Source: an uncultured Clostridia bacterium
Lineage (GTDB): Bacteria; Bacillota; Clostridia; Oscillospirales; Oscillospiraceae
Reading direction: 5' to 3'
Assembly: GCA_947170435.1 (NCBI GenBank)
Contig: CAMVTO010000008.1
Span: 1 to 64,000, forward strand
DNA length: 64,000 nt
The number at the start of each line of letters is the position of its first letter. The first letter of the stretch is position 1. The notes under the pieces were generated by a model. The model worked only from the letters and a program-made list of their open reading frames with translations. It had not been told where the DNA came from and searched no databases. Of this stretch, positions 49,016 through 57,185 are shown piece by piece. A program made the position numbers and the translations under genes.

Positions 49016-49063
49016 TGTCGAATTTTGTCGAAACGTGTCGAACGATTTTGCGACCATTCGACA
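49016..49063 (+). promoter_or_regulatory. spo0A: array of Spo0A boxes upstream of spo0A
   Basis: Three direct TGTCGAA boxes at 49016, 49026 and 49036 are spaced exactly 10 bases apart, with an inverted copy TTCGACA at 49057. The middle one (TTTTGTCGAAA) matches the consensus 0A box fully. A further TGTCGAA lies at 48956. This predicts cooperative autoregulation. Confidence 0.85.
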
Positions 49064-49072
49064 TGTTTTGTC

Positions 49073-49101
49073 TTGAAAACGCTGTAAAAATATGCTAGTT
49101 T
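49073..49101 (+). promoter_or_regulatory. spo0A: spo0A promoter
   Basis: TTGAAA (49073) and TAGTTT (49096) are 17 bases apart, with a TGC extended -10. The 0A boxes lie 10-57 bases upstream of the -35, an activating rather than blocking position. Confidence 0.55.
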
Positions 49102-49186
49102 GTAGCCATGCAAAACGAAGACGTCAGTTTTTTGCCGCAACGGGTGGTCAGCTGTCGCCCGATAATTCGGAAAGGAAAATCAACGG

Positions 49187-49942
49187 ATGGAGAATAAAAT
49201 CACAGTAGTTCTGGCGGACGCCAACGAGGAATTTCGGGAGATGCTGGGCAAGAGCATCGAAGAGACCGGTGAATTTACGGTGGTCGGTTCGGCGGGTGAT
49301 GGAGTGACCGCGCTGCGTCTGATTGAGGAGAGGAAGCCCAAACTGCTGCTCTCCGATGTGCTGCTGCCGGAGCTGGACGGCTTTGGACTGCTTGACCGCA
49401 TTGCGTCAAAAGAGGACAAGCCCCGTACGATCCTGGTCTCCGCGCTGTATCGCGACGAGATCGTGGCGCAGGCGATGAAGCGCGAGGTGTCCTTCTTTAT
49501 GCCAAAGCCCTTTGAGACCGCGTCGTTGCTTGAGCAGATGCGTGTCGCCGCGGGTGCGGAGGCAGAAGAAGAGGAGGATGAGATGCAGGCGCTGCAGCGG
49601 CAGGTGACCGCTGTCATTCACGAGGTCGGCGTACCTGCCCACATCAAGGGATACCAGTACGTCCGCGAGGCGATTGTCATCGCCGTGCAGGATATGGACG
49701 TCATCAACGCCGTGACGAAGGTGCTTTACCCCGAGGTCGCCAAGCGCTACAACACCACGCCCAGCCGCGTGGAGCGCGCCGTGCGCCACGCCATCGAGGT
49801 CGCCTGGGATCGGGGCGATTTGGAAACGCTGCAAAGCTATTTTGGCTACACAGTGTCGAACACCAAGGGCAAGCCCACGAATTCGGAGTTCATCGCCATG
49901 ATCGCGGATAAAATTCGGTTAGAGGGGAAGAAACGGGCGTAA
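49187..49942 (+). CDS. spo0A: sporulation master regulator Spo0A
   Basis: 251 residues. Receiver domain 1-120 with phosphoacceptor D57 (L-L-L-S-D-V-L-L-P), L-V-S-A-L-Y-R and K in M-P-K-P-F; linker about 122-135 (Glu-rich); C-terminal Spo0A DNA-binding domain with [38 protein letters not shown]. The acidic pocket reads A-D-A-N where Bacillus has A-D-D-N, so one of the usual two Asp residues is Ala. Behind a 0A-box array. Confidence 0.96.
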   Translation: MENKITVVLADANEEFREMLGKSIEETGEFTVVGSAGDGVTALRLIEERKPKLLLSDVLLPELDGFGLLDRIASKEDKPRTILVSALYRDEIVAQAMKREVSFFMPKPFETASLLEQMRVAAGAEAEEEEDEMQALQRQVTAVIHEVGVPAHIKGYQYVREAIVIAVQDMDVINAVTKVLYPEVAKRYNTTPSRVERAVRHAIEVAWDRGDLETLQSYFGYTVSNTKGKPTNSEFIAMIADKIRLEGKKRA

Positions 49943-49945
49943 CAA

Positions 49946-49990
49946 AAACCCGCGGCGCATTTCTCGCGCCGCGGGTTTGTAAATTTTTTT
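49946..49990 (+). terminator. spo0A terminator
   Basis: AAACCCGCGGCGC and GCGCCGCGGGTTT flank ATTTCTC, with a T tract starting 7 bases later. Confidence 0.88.
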
Positions 49991-49999
49991 CGTACGATA

Positions 50000-50028
50000 T
50001 TGCACTTTTGCGAAAAAGTTGGTATCCT
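50000..50028 (+). promoter_or_regulatory. promoter of a 47-codon gene
   Basis: TTGCAC and TATCCT are separated by 17 bases, 34 bases before the small gene. Confidence 0.6.
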
Positions 50029-50061
50029 AACCATAAGAACACAAATGAGGAGGACTTGCGT

Positions 50062-50205
50062 ATGAACTGGAAAAAAGCATTGATTTGCTGTCTGCTTGGC
50101 GCGGCCGTCGGCTGTCTGCTCTTTGTGCATCGCCGCGTGATCCTCGCGCTGATCAAAGGCGAGGAGATGCCCGAGCCGCCGGCGTGGCACTTCTGGTGCA
50201 GATAG
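50062..50205 (+). CDS. 47-residue membrane miniprotein, unknown
   Basis: A small protein with one hydrophobic helix (about 6-24), a basic patch (H-R-R) and a C-terminal P-E-P-P-A-W-H-F-W-C-R. GAGGAGG lies 9 bases before the ATG, and it has its own promoter and terminator, so it is likely a real gene rather than a chance frame. The N-terminus could be a signal-anchor. No family recognised. Confidence 0.6.
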   Translation: MNWKKALICCLLGAAVGCLLFVHRRVILALIKGEEMPEPPAWHFWCR

Positions 50206-50224
50206 GAAACAGGCAAGGACGAGA

Positions 50225-50256
50225 AAGGGCCTGACGCTCTCGCGTCAGGCCCTTCT
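50225..50256 (+). terminator. terminator of the miniprotein gene
   Basis: AAGGGCCTGACGC and GCGTCAGGCCCTT flank TCTC. Confidence 0.85.
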
Positions 50257-50319
50257 GCTTAGGAGAATGAAACAGAAGAAGCACTTGTCTCTTGCAAAGC
50301 TTACGATACCGGGAAAGTA

Positions 50320-50679
50320 TTAAGAAATTCCCGAGGGATTCTTTAAGAGAGTGTTAAATTCCGACGCATCTTCACCGGGATATTGCACGCGCATGCGCGC
50401 GAGCGTCTCGGCGGCAGAGTTCAGATCGTCCACGCTGGGGAGCCGAGGCTCGCGCACTGCGACGGGTACCCGCACCGCGGCGTCTGGCTTGACTGCGCGC
50501 ACGGGAGAGACGGGCTCTACCGGCGCGTTGGGCTGCGCGGGATTGACGGCGGCTGCGCGGGCGGCGGAGACGTTTGCCGCATAATACGCCTGCGAACGCG
50601 CGGCATTGAGCCGATCGCGATACATCGCGGACAGGTTGGACATCACGCCTGATGAGGCGATGGCACTGATCCCTGCCAT
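50320..50679 (-). CDS. Ala/Val/Pro-rich small protein, unknown
   Basis: 119 residues on the minus strand starting M-A-G-I-S-A-I-A-S-S-G-V. An N-terminal helical part (1-45) is followed by a low-complexity A/P/V/R stretch (about 46-80) and an acidic tail with L-P-S-V-D-D-L-N-S-A-A-E. AAAGGGG lies 11 bases before the ATG. The longer frame upstream runs antisense through pepD and is not credible. No family recognised; the composition suggests a disordered linker protein. Confidence 0.5.
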   Translation of the reverse strand: MAGISAIASSGVMSNLSAMYRDRLNAARSQAYYAANVSAARAAAVNPAQPNAPVEPVSPVRAVKPDAAVRVPVAVREPRLPSVDDLNSAAETLARMRVQYPGEDASEFNTLLKNPSGIS

Positions 50680-50763
50680 GCTGCAAGCATCCCCTTTCCC
50701 ACTGTTATTTCCTATAACTATATCATATATCGGACAAAAATGCAAGAAATTAAGGAGTATCTC

Positions 50764-52200
50764 ATGGCAATTTTGGAACATTTGGAACCCAAGCGTGTAT
50801 TTTCGTATTTTGAGCAGCTTTGCGCCATCCCGCATGGCAGTGGGAACACAAGAGCGGTCAGCGACTGGATTGCGGCCTTTGCGCGGGAGCGGGGGCTGCG
50901 GCACACGCAGGACGCGTCCGGCAATGTGGTGATTTACCTGCCCGCCTCCGCAGGCTATGAAAAAGCCGCGCCCGTGATTTTGCAGGGACATATGGATATG
51001 GTGTGTGAAAAGACTGCCGACTGTGCCAAGGACATGGAAAAGGAGGGGCTTGACATCGCCGTGGAGGATGATGTGGTCTATGCCAGAGGCACAACGCTGG
51101 GCGGAGATGACGGCATCGCCGTCGCCATGCTGCTGGCGGTGCTGGACGGTGCAGTGCCGGAGCATCCGCCTGTCGAGGCGGTGTTTACCGTGGACGAGGA
51201 GATCGGGCTTTTGGGCGCGGCGGCGCTGGATGGCAGTGCGCTGGAGGGCCGCCGCATGATCAACCTCGACTCGGAGGACGAGGGTATCTTTACCGTCAGC
51301 TGTGCCGGCGGCGCGCGGGCAAACTGCACGATCCCAGTGAGCCGCGAACCGTTTGCCGGTGCAGCGTTCCGCCTTGTGATCGAGGGACTGCGCGGCGGTC
51401 ATTCCGGCGTGGAGATCGACAAGGGTCGCGCCAATGCAGACAAGCTGATGGGACGTGCGCTGTACACGCTCCGCGCTCACGGAGAATATCGTATCTGCTC
51501 GCTGCGCGGCGGTGCAGCGGACAATGTGATCCCCTCGGCGGCGGAGGCGATGCTGGCGGGCGATATGGCGGCGGCGCAAACGATTGCCGCGGAGCTGGAA
51601 ACCGAGCTGCGCGACGAATACCGCGTCACCGATCCCGATATCGCAGTGCGTATCACTCCTTGCGAAGCCACCATCGAACCGATGACGCGGCAAAGCACGG
51701 ACGATGCGATCACGTTCCTGCTCTGTGCGCCCAACGGCATTCGTGCCATGAGCGCAGAGATCCAAGGCCTGGTGCAGACCTCGCTGAACCTCGGAGTCCT
51801 GGACACAGAGGGGATGGCGATCAAGGCGTCGTTTTCCGTGCGCAGCAGCATCGAGTCACAAAAGCGGCTGCTGCTGGATGAGCTGCGCTGCCTGACGGAG
51901 CGCCTCGGCGGCACGATGGGCGTCACGGGAGACTATCCCGGCTGGGCATATCGCGCCGATTCTCCGCTGCGGGAGCTGATGGTGCAGGTGTTTACGGAGC
52001 AGTATGGCCGGGCGCCGCAGATCGAGGCGATCCACGCGGGGTTGGAATGCGGCCTGTTCGCGGGCAAGCTGCCGGGGCTGGACTGCATCTCCCTTGGCCC
52101 GGACATGGAGGCGATCCACACGCCGGGAGAGAAGCTGCATATCAAGTCGACCCAACGCACCTGGGCGCTGCTGTGCGAGACGCTGCGCCGGATGAAGTGA
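50764..52200 (+). CDS. pepD: aminoacyl-histidine dipeptidase (PepD, M20 family)
   Basis: 478 residues. Zinc-site motifs of the M20C branch are present: G-H-M-D-M-V, G-D-D-G-I-A (after T-L-G), D-E-E-I-G-L-L-G, N-L-D-S-E-D-E-G, G-L-R-G-G-H-S-G-V-E-I, and C-terminal G-L-E-C-G-L-F and L-G-P-D. It hydrolyses dipeptides such as beta-Ala-His (Xaa-His). AAGGAG 7 bases upstream supports the ATG at 50764 over one at 50740. Confidence 0.92.
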   Translation: MAILEHLEPKRVFSYFEQLCAIPHGSGNTRAVSDWIAAFARERGLRHTQDASGNVVIYLPASAGYEKAAPVILQGHMDMVCEKTADCAKDMEKEGLDIAVEDDVVYARGTTLGGDDGIAVAMLLAVLDGAVPEHPPVEAVFTVDEEIGLLGAAALDGSALEGRRMINLDSEDEGIFTVSCAGGARANCTIPVSREPFAGAAFRLVIEGLRGGHSGVEIDKGRANADKLMGRALYTLRAHGEYRICSLRGGAADNVIPSAAEAMLAGDMAAAQTIAAELETELRDEYRVTDPDIAVRITPCEATIEPMTRQSTDDAITFLLCAPNGIRAMSAEIQGLVQTSLNLGVLDTEGMAIKASFSVRSSIESQKRLLLDELRCLTERLGGTMGVTGDYPGWAYRADSPLRELMVQVFTEQYGRAPQIEAIHAGLECGLFAGKLPGLDCISLGPDMEAIHTPGEKLHIKSTQRTWALLCETLRRMK

Positions 52201-52205
52201 AATAA

Positions 52206-52233
52206 AAAACAGCAGCCGTCAGGCTGCTGTTTT
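52206..52233. terminator. bidirectional terminator
   Basis: AAACAGCAGCC and GGCTGCTGTTT flank GTCA between convergent pepD and the diguanylate cyclase gene. Confidence 0.9.
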
Positions 52234-52247
52234 GTGTTTGGATGTAC

Positions 52248-53555
52248 TCACTCGACCGCGTGCATGACTTCATGCTCGCAGGTGACCGGCGCGCCGCCGG
52301 CGGCTGCCCAGGCATGGAGCACGCGCTCGACGATCGCCTGTCCGTGGTCTGCGCCGGGCACGGGGAGCAGCACCATGAACTGACGGCCGCTGCGGGTGCA
52401 GATGTCGCTGCGGCGGAGCGCCTGACAGAGCTTTTCGCCAAAGGCGTCCATCACGTCAGGGGCGACACTGCCATCAAAGGAAAAGAGCACGAACTCAACC
52501 TCGTAATGATAATTCTCCATACCGCGGACGAGGAAGCGATAGAGCGTGCGGAAGCTCTCAAAGCCCAGCTCATAGGCGCCCTTGGGACGGCTGCGCTCCT
52601 CGAGGATCATACGCGCGGCGGCGAGAGAGCCGGCGGGACTATCCGCAACGGCGGCGGCAGCGGCGGATTCCCGCTCATGGAACATGGCGTAACCGTGCTT
52701 TCCGTTCTGCTTGACACTGTAGAGCGCCTTATCCGCTTTTTTATAGAGGACGTTGAACTCGGTGCCCTCATCCGGCACGGAGACCGCGCCGATGGATGCG
52801 CCGAGAGGGATGTTCATATCGTCGCCCATGAGCTCCCGGGCAGAGGCGAGGACGCTTTCGTTGATGACTCTGGACTTTTCCGCGATGAGAGCTTCGTCGC
52901 GGATATCGCGGCAGAAGATGATGAACTCGTCGCCGCCCATGCGGCCCACAATGTCGCTGGAGCGGGTGACGTTGCGCAGAATTTCAGCGAAGCGAATGAG
53001 CACCTTGTCGCCCATATCGTGGCCATAGAGGTCGTTGACCGGCTTGAAGCTGTCGAGATCCACCATCATCAGAATGCCGTTTTCGCGCGGGCAGAGCTCC
53101 GTCAGCGTCTTGGTGGCAAAGGCCTTGTTCAAAAGCCCTGTCATCGGATCGGTTTCCGCCACGACCTTGAGGCCCTGAATCTGGCGGAGGCTTTCAATGT
53201 GTCGTATGATGTTATCCACACGGCGCAGCAGCACCTCCGGCTTAAAGGGCTTGCGGATGTAGTCGAGCGCGCCGGCCTCGAGGCCAAGGCTCTCGCTCTC
53301 CTCATGCTCGTCGGCAGTCATAAACATGAACGGAATGGGTCCGCCGTAACGCTCCGTCAGACTGCTTTGAAGCTCAAGCCCGGTCATGCCCGGCATGATC
53401 AGATCACTGAGGATGAGGTCAGGCCGCTCGTCCTTGTACAGCTCCAGCGCCTCCTCACCGGAGGCGGCGCAGATGGTTTCGTATTTTTCTGAGAGGACGC
53501 TGCTTGTGACCTTCCTCATAAACTGCGCATCGTCTACGATCAGGATTTTTTTCAT
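52248..53555 (-). CDS. response-regulator diguanylate cyclase with a degenerate second GGDEF domain
   Basis: 435 residues. Receiver domain 1-118 (D8-D9, phosphoacceptor D51, K102). GGDEF domain about 130-285 with intact G207-G-D-E-F and the inhibitory I-site R198-S-S-D five residues before it, so it should make cyclic di-GMP and be product-inhibited. Residues about 325-430 look like a second GGDEF fold in which the signature is S-G-R-Q-F with R-R-S-D before it; this copy cannot be catalytic and may bind nucleotide. The divergent neighbour encodes a PilZ protein. Confidence 0.9.
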   Translation of the reverse strand: MKKILIVDDAQFMRKVTSSVLSEKYETICAASGEEALELYKDERPDLILSDLIMPGMTGLELQSSLTERYGGPIPFMFMTADEHEESESLGLEAGALDYIRKPFKPEVLLRRVDNIIRHIESLRQIQGLKVVAETDPMTGLLNKAFATKTLTELCPRENGILMMVDLDSFKPVNDLYGHDMGDKVLIRFAEILRNVTRSSDIVGRMGGDEFIIFCRDIRDEALIAEKSRVINESVLASARELMGDDMNIPLGASIGAVSVPDEGTEFNVLYKKADKALYSVKQNGKHGYAMFHERESAAAAAVADSPAGSLAAARMILEERSRPKGAYELGFESFRTLYRFLVRGMENYHYEVEFVLFSFDGSVAPDVMDAFGEKLCQALRRSDICTRSGRQFMVLLPVPGADHGQAIVERVLHAWAAAGGAPVTCEHEVMHAVE

Positions 53556-53590
53556 GCCAATGCACCTCGTAAGCGTATATTAACAAATAC

Positions 53591-53620
53591 ATTATAGCAC
53601 AATGGTAAACCCTTCCGCAA
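53591..53620 (-). promoter_or_regulatory. promoter of the diguanylate cyclase gene
   Basis: Minus-strand TTGCGG and TATAAT are 18 bases apart; the -10 is preceded by TGTGC. Confidence 0.6.
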
Positions 53621-53659
53621 TCCCTTTTTTGAAGGGATAAAAACGCAAAGAAATTTTTC

Positions 53660-53688
53660 TTCCATTCGCCTGTTGATTGTGCTATGAT
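53660..53688 (+). promoter_or_regulatory. promoter of the PilZ gene
   Basis: TTCCAT and TATGAT are 17 bases apart; the -10 carries the same TGTGC extension as the divergent promoter. Confidence 0.55.
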
Positions 53689-53724
53689 AAAGAAAAGGAT
53701 GAAATGTTCAAAGGAGATGGGGCT

Positions 53725-54369
53725 ATGGGCTTGTTTGGCCGCGGAAGAAGCGACAATCATCAGAATTTGTCAGAGTATTCCGGTATGCGCATGGAAGTGA
53801 TGGACGAGGATGGGCACCTGCTCTTTGTTGCACGGTCCAGTGTGACCTGGGACGGTCAGATGGAGCTCCAACCGATCACCACGCCAAACATTGACGACGT
53901 TGACGGTGTGTCGGTGCTTATGCGCGGCTATGAGGAAGCGATTCAAAAGGCCGTGCATATGGAGGGCGAGCTGGAGCAGCACAGCAACACATGGCGGGTC
54001 TCCGACCTGCATGTGACGGGAAAGGACAATGACCGGGCGTTTTTCCGGCAGGAGACCTCCGTCGAGGGCGACGTGCTGCCGATGAAGCAGGTCGGAATCA
54101 CGTCCAATCACTGCAGAGTCGTTAACATCAGTGCCGGCGGCGTGTGCATCCTGACGGACAGGACGTTCAGAGTGGGGGATAAGCTGCTGCTGCGCGCAAA
54201 CCAGATGGAAGAGCTGCAACTGCCGCCGCTGATCTGCGTGGTGCGCCGTATGACGCGCCGCAAAAACGGATTTGAGTATGGCTGCGAATTTGTCGACCTG
54301 CGGCCCGCGGTGGAGGATACCATCGTCAAGGCGATCATGGAGATGCAGCGCAAGCGCATGAGACGCTGA
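53725..54369 (+). CDS. PilZ-domain cyclic-di-GMP receptor protein
   Basis: 214 residues. The N-terminal ~95 residues form a YcgR-N-like beta domain; the PilZ domain follows with both ligand motifs, R104-A-F-F-R108 (RxxxR) and N134-I-S-A-G-G139 (N-x-S-x-x-G), ending with Y-G-C-E-F-V-D-L-R-P. It should bind the cyclic di-GMP made by the divergent cyclase. The output target (flagellum, polysaccharide or secretion) is not visible here. AAAGGAG precedes the ATG at 53725. Confidence 0.88.
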   Translation: MGLFGRGRSDNHQNLSEYSGMRMEVMDEDGHLLFVARSSVTWDGQMELQPITTPNIDDVDGVSVLMRGYEEAIQKAVHMEGELEQHSNTWRVSDLHVTGKDNDRAFFRQETSVEGDVLPMKQVGITSNHCRVVNISAGGVCILTDRTFRVGDKLLLRANQMEELQLPPLICVVRRMTRRKNGFEYGCEFVDLRPAVEDTIVKAIMEMQRKRMRR

Positions 54370-54370
54370 T

Positions 54371-54400
54371 AAAAACTGCCGCTGAAAGCGGCGGTTTTTA
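54371..54400 (+). terminator. terminator of the PilZ gene
   Basis: AAAACTGCCGCT-GAA-AGCGGCGGTTTT with a short T run. Confidence 0.85.
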
Positions 54401-54483
54401 TGTGTGATCATCGGCCCTCTTTGCGATGCTTTTGCTATGCTGCAGGAGGGCGCGGAAGGATAGCGCCACGAATTCACGCATCG

Positions 54484-54513
54484 TTCACACTTTTGTGATG
54501 AATGTGCCATAAT
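54484..54513 (+). promoter_or_regulatory. candidate promoter of the DUF4342 gene
   Basis: TTCACA and CATAAT lie 18 bases apart, about 70 bases before the ATG at 54585. Confidence 0.4.
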
Positions 54514-54584
54514 TGTGTGCTATGGTAAGGCCATACCCGAAAGGGATACGATATACGCTACCGATGAGAAGGAGGAAATACAAT

Positions 54585-55052
54585 ATGGAAATCACGCTGG
54601 AAATGGTCGACCAGGTGCGCGAGCGCACCGGCGCAACCTATGAGGATGCCAAAAAGGCGCTGGAAGAGGCCAACGGCAATGTCGTTGACGCGATCATCAC
54701 CATCGAGAAGGAAAACGAAGTCAATATCGACGTCAACGAGAAAATCAACGGTCTGGTTGAGAAGATCAAGGGCGCGGTCAAGAAGGGCAATGTCAACCGC
54801 ATCCGTGTGCTGCGTGGCGACGAGGAGCTGGCGAATATCCCGGTGAACGCGGGCATCGCCGGCGGCGTGCTCGGCGTGCTGGCCGGCCCGGCGGTTCTGT
54901 TCTCCGCGGCAATCGCGGGTGCGGTTGCGAAGTTCGGCTTCAACTGCCGCTTTGAGCTTGTCAAGGAGGATGGCAGCGTTGAGGAGATCGTCGGTGACGA
55001 GGACAAGGAGACTCCCGAGGAAACAGTGAACCACGAAAAAGACGAGCTGTAA
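54585..55052 (+). CDS. UBA/TS-N-like plus DUF4342 protein
   Basis: 155 residues. Residues 1-43 form a UBA-like three-helix domain as in elongation factor Ts (V-R-E-R-T-G-A-T-Y-E-D-A-K-K-A-L-E-E). Residues 55-125 match DUF4342: N-R-I-R-V-L-R-G-D-E-E-L-A-N-I-P-V-N-A-G then a Gly/Ala-rich hydrophobic stretch that may enter the membrane. The last 30 residues are acidic. Function unknown. AGGAGG precedes the ATG. Confidence 0.82.
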   Translation: MEITLEMVDQVRERTGATYEDAKKALEEANGNVVDAIITIEKENEVNIDVNEKINGLVEKIKGAVKKGNVNRIRVLRGDEELANIPVNAGIAGGVLGVLAGPAVLFSAAIAGAVAKFGFNCRFELVKEDGSVEEIVGDEDKETPEETVNHEKDEL

Positions 55053-55149
55053 ACCGTTTCGGATGGTACAGACAGCGCAAAAACGCCCTCATCAAATGAG
55101 GCAGGCTTAGGTCTGCAGATATATTTTCGGAAGATTCCGTAATTGTTCA

Positions 55150-55190
55150 GGGATTGCCACTTTCTGTGGCAATCCCTTGTTATTTTGTGA
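55150..55190 (+). terminator. terminator before the secretion module
   Basis: GGGATTGCCAC and GTGGCAATCCC flank TTTCT; the T-rich stretch TTGTTATTTT follows. Confidence 0.8.
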
Positions 55191-55247
55191 ATTAAGGCGG
55201 TATAATCTGTAAGAATAGGATTTCTATGCGCATTGGAGGGGCGAACG

Positions 55248-57167
55248 ATGAAACATACGCGGATGGGAAAGCTCACGCGGCGGGCGCTGTCGCTGCTCTT
55301 TGCGCTGACGCTGCTGTGGGAGTGCGGCGCGCTGACGCCGAAGGCGCGGGCGGCGGACGTCGTCGCGGCGGACGGCACGGTCAACTTCGTGATGTGGGAG
55401 AAGGTTCCGGCCAACTACAACTGTATGTCGAGTTGTAACGACCTCTGCGTCGACAAGGCGCACCCGATCCTGTTGAGCTACAAGAGCAACGGGACGGAAT
55501 ACTTTATTTGCGCCACCAAGAGTGACTGGCGCTGGGGTGATGACGATTACAACCTGTATGGTATGCCGAAGGTCAGCAGCAAACAATTCGACAGTATGCG
55601 CGACGAATGGAGAACCCAGCAAAGATTTACCACCACCAGCACCTACAACAGCCTTTGGGCGCAATACGAGCCGATCCAAACGAATGCCTGGACGCGGGTG
55701 AACGGATTGGTGTTCAACGTCTCCAACGGCAACGACGGCCCCGGCGAGTACCTCGGCCCCGGCAAATCCTACAGCGGACAGACCTACGGTGGCCACAAGG
55801 TCCACGATACCAGCTTCGTGGTGCGCGCGGAGAAAACGCATCCCTTCCGCTTTAACAGTGAGGACGGCAAGTTCAGATTCTGGAACTATGACAAGGACGG
55901 CGACAACGAAGACATCAAGTTCAAGGGCAGCACGGTTGTCCTGTCGGACGGTGATAAGCATCTGATCAACACAGCATTCATCGGCGAGGTGGTCAACGCC
56001 TCAGCGCTGACGCACGATTTCACCGTCCTTGCCGACCAGGCGACGACCATGGGCCGTCCCGTCAGCTATATCCCGGAGGGCGTGACGCTGCGCGTGGCGA
56101 GCGGCGGCGTGCTGACGGTCAGCGGCATCCTGCTCAACGACGGGAAGATCGTCGTGGAGCAGGGGGGGCTGTTGGTGCTGCGCGAGAATTCGCTGGTCAT
56201 GCCCTACCATGAAGATGTGGAGCGCTGTGGCGGCATTTCCAGCGCCGGCACTATCGTGGTGGAACAGAACGCCAAGCTCCTCGGCGGCGGTCTGAACGGC
56301 ATCTACCTCACCGGCGGCGTGGTGTACAACTTCGGCGTGATCGCCAGTGAGAACTTTACGGCGACCAAGAAGCTGCTGATCAACAATCAGAATTTCGGCA
56401 TCGTGGTCGTGGGCTCTACGCTTTCCAGCGGCGATCGGGAGGATCTGCTCAGATATTGCTATCTGGCTGCTATGTGGCCCACCTTCCAAACGGTGGATGT
56501 CCTAAAAGGCAGGTGGTACTATCGGACCGGTCCAAGCCATGTCTCGGATTATAACAAGGAGTCTTATTACAACATGGTATTTCTCCCCAGCGTCACGGTC
56601 AACGTTGCCGATGGTGCGATCTACGGCAATACGAGAGGCTTCGCGAACCGCGGCAGCTTCGGCGACGCGGGCAGGATGATGAAGGTGTTCTACCACGACG
56701 ATTCCTCCGCCTACGAAGTCCTGAGCGCGCCGCGCGGTACGCTGGGCTATCAGCGGTCCGCCACAAGCCATACCGTCACGCGGCGCGAGGTCGTCTACGC
56801 CAGCGGACAGATCGACACCCTTCGCACCCAGTATGAGCAGATGCAAAATAGGAAGCAACCTCTGCCCGGGAAGACGAACAAAGAGGCTTCGCTCACAGTC
56901 GATACGGCACTGACGTTTGAACAATACGTTGAACAATATTTTAGAAGTCAGGGAATCAATCTGGACGAGAAAGTGACCGTGTGGGACGGCGTCATCACCA
57001 CAGGCGGCCTGAGCGCGCTGACGATCCCGTGGAACCAGCGGTTCTCCGTCGTGCGGGAGAGCGCGAAGGCGGCGGAGCAAACGCCCGGCCTTTCTACGCC
57101 GGTTCTGTATTTTGTGCAGCGGAAGTGCCCCGCTGAGCTGGGGGCGACGGTTTCTCTCGGCGGTTGA
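55248..57167 (+). CDS. large secreted protein with beta-solenoid-like region, unknown
   Basis: 639 residues. Signal peptide (about 1-36; basic N-terminus, hydrophobic core, A-R-A-A cleavage region). Residues 40-260 are aromatic and Asn/Asp-rich with paired Cys (C-M-S-S-C and C-V, C-A). Residues about 275-400 repeat short Gly/Val/Leu strands (G-V-T-L-R-V-A-S-G-G-V-L-T-V-S-G; G-K-I-V-V-E-Q-G-G-L-L-V-L-R), the look of a right-handed beta-helix. I recognise no family for the rest. GGAGGGG selects ATG 55248. The next gene, a VirD4-type ATPase, starts 18 bases later, so it belongs to the secretion operon: a surface component or a substrate. Confidence 0.7.
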   Translation: MKHTRMGKLTRRALSLLFALTLLWECGALTPKARAADVVAADGTVNFVMWEKVPANYNCMSSCNDLCVDKAHPILLSYKSNGTEYFICATKSDWRWGDDDYNLYGMPKVSSKQFDSMRDEWRTQQRFTTTSTYNSLWAQYEPIQTNAWTRVNGLVFNVSNGNDGPGEYLGPGKSYSGQTYGGHKVHDTSFVVRAEKTHPFRFNSEDGKFRFWNYDKDGDNEDIKFKGSTVVLSDGDKHLINTAFIGEVVNASALTHDFTVLADQATTMGRPVSYIPEGVTLRVASGGVLTVSGILLNDGKIVVEQGGLLVLRENSLVMPYHEDVERCGGISSAGTIVVEQNAKLLGGGLNGIYLTGGVVYNFGVIASENFTATKKLLINNQNFGIVVVGSTLSSGDREDLLRYCYLAAMWPTFQTVDVLKGRWYYRTGPSHVSDYNKESYYNMVFLPSVTVNVADGAIYGNTRGFANRGSFGDAGRMMKVFYHDDSSAYEVLSAPRGTLGYQRSATSHTVTRREVVYASGQIDTLRTQYEQMQNRKQPLPGKTNKEASLTVDTALTFEQYVEQYFRSQGINLDEKVTVWDGVITTGGLSALTIPWNQRFSVVRESAKAAEQTPGLSTPVLYFVQRKCPAELGATVSLGG

Positions 57168-57185
57168 TAAAAAAGGAGGCGGCGT

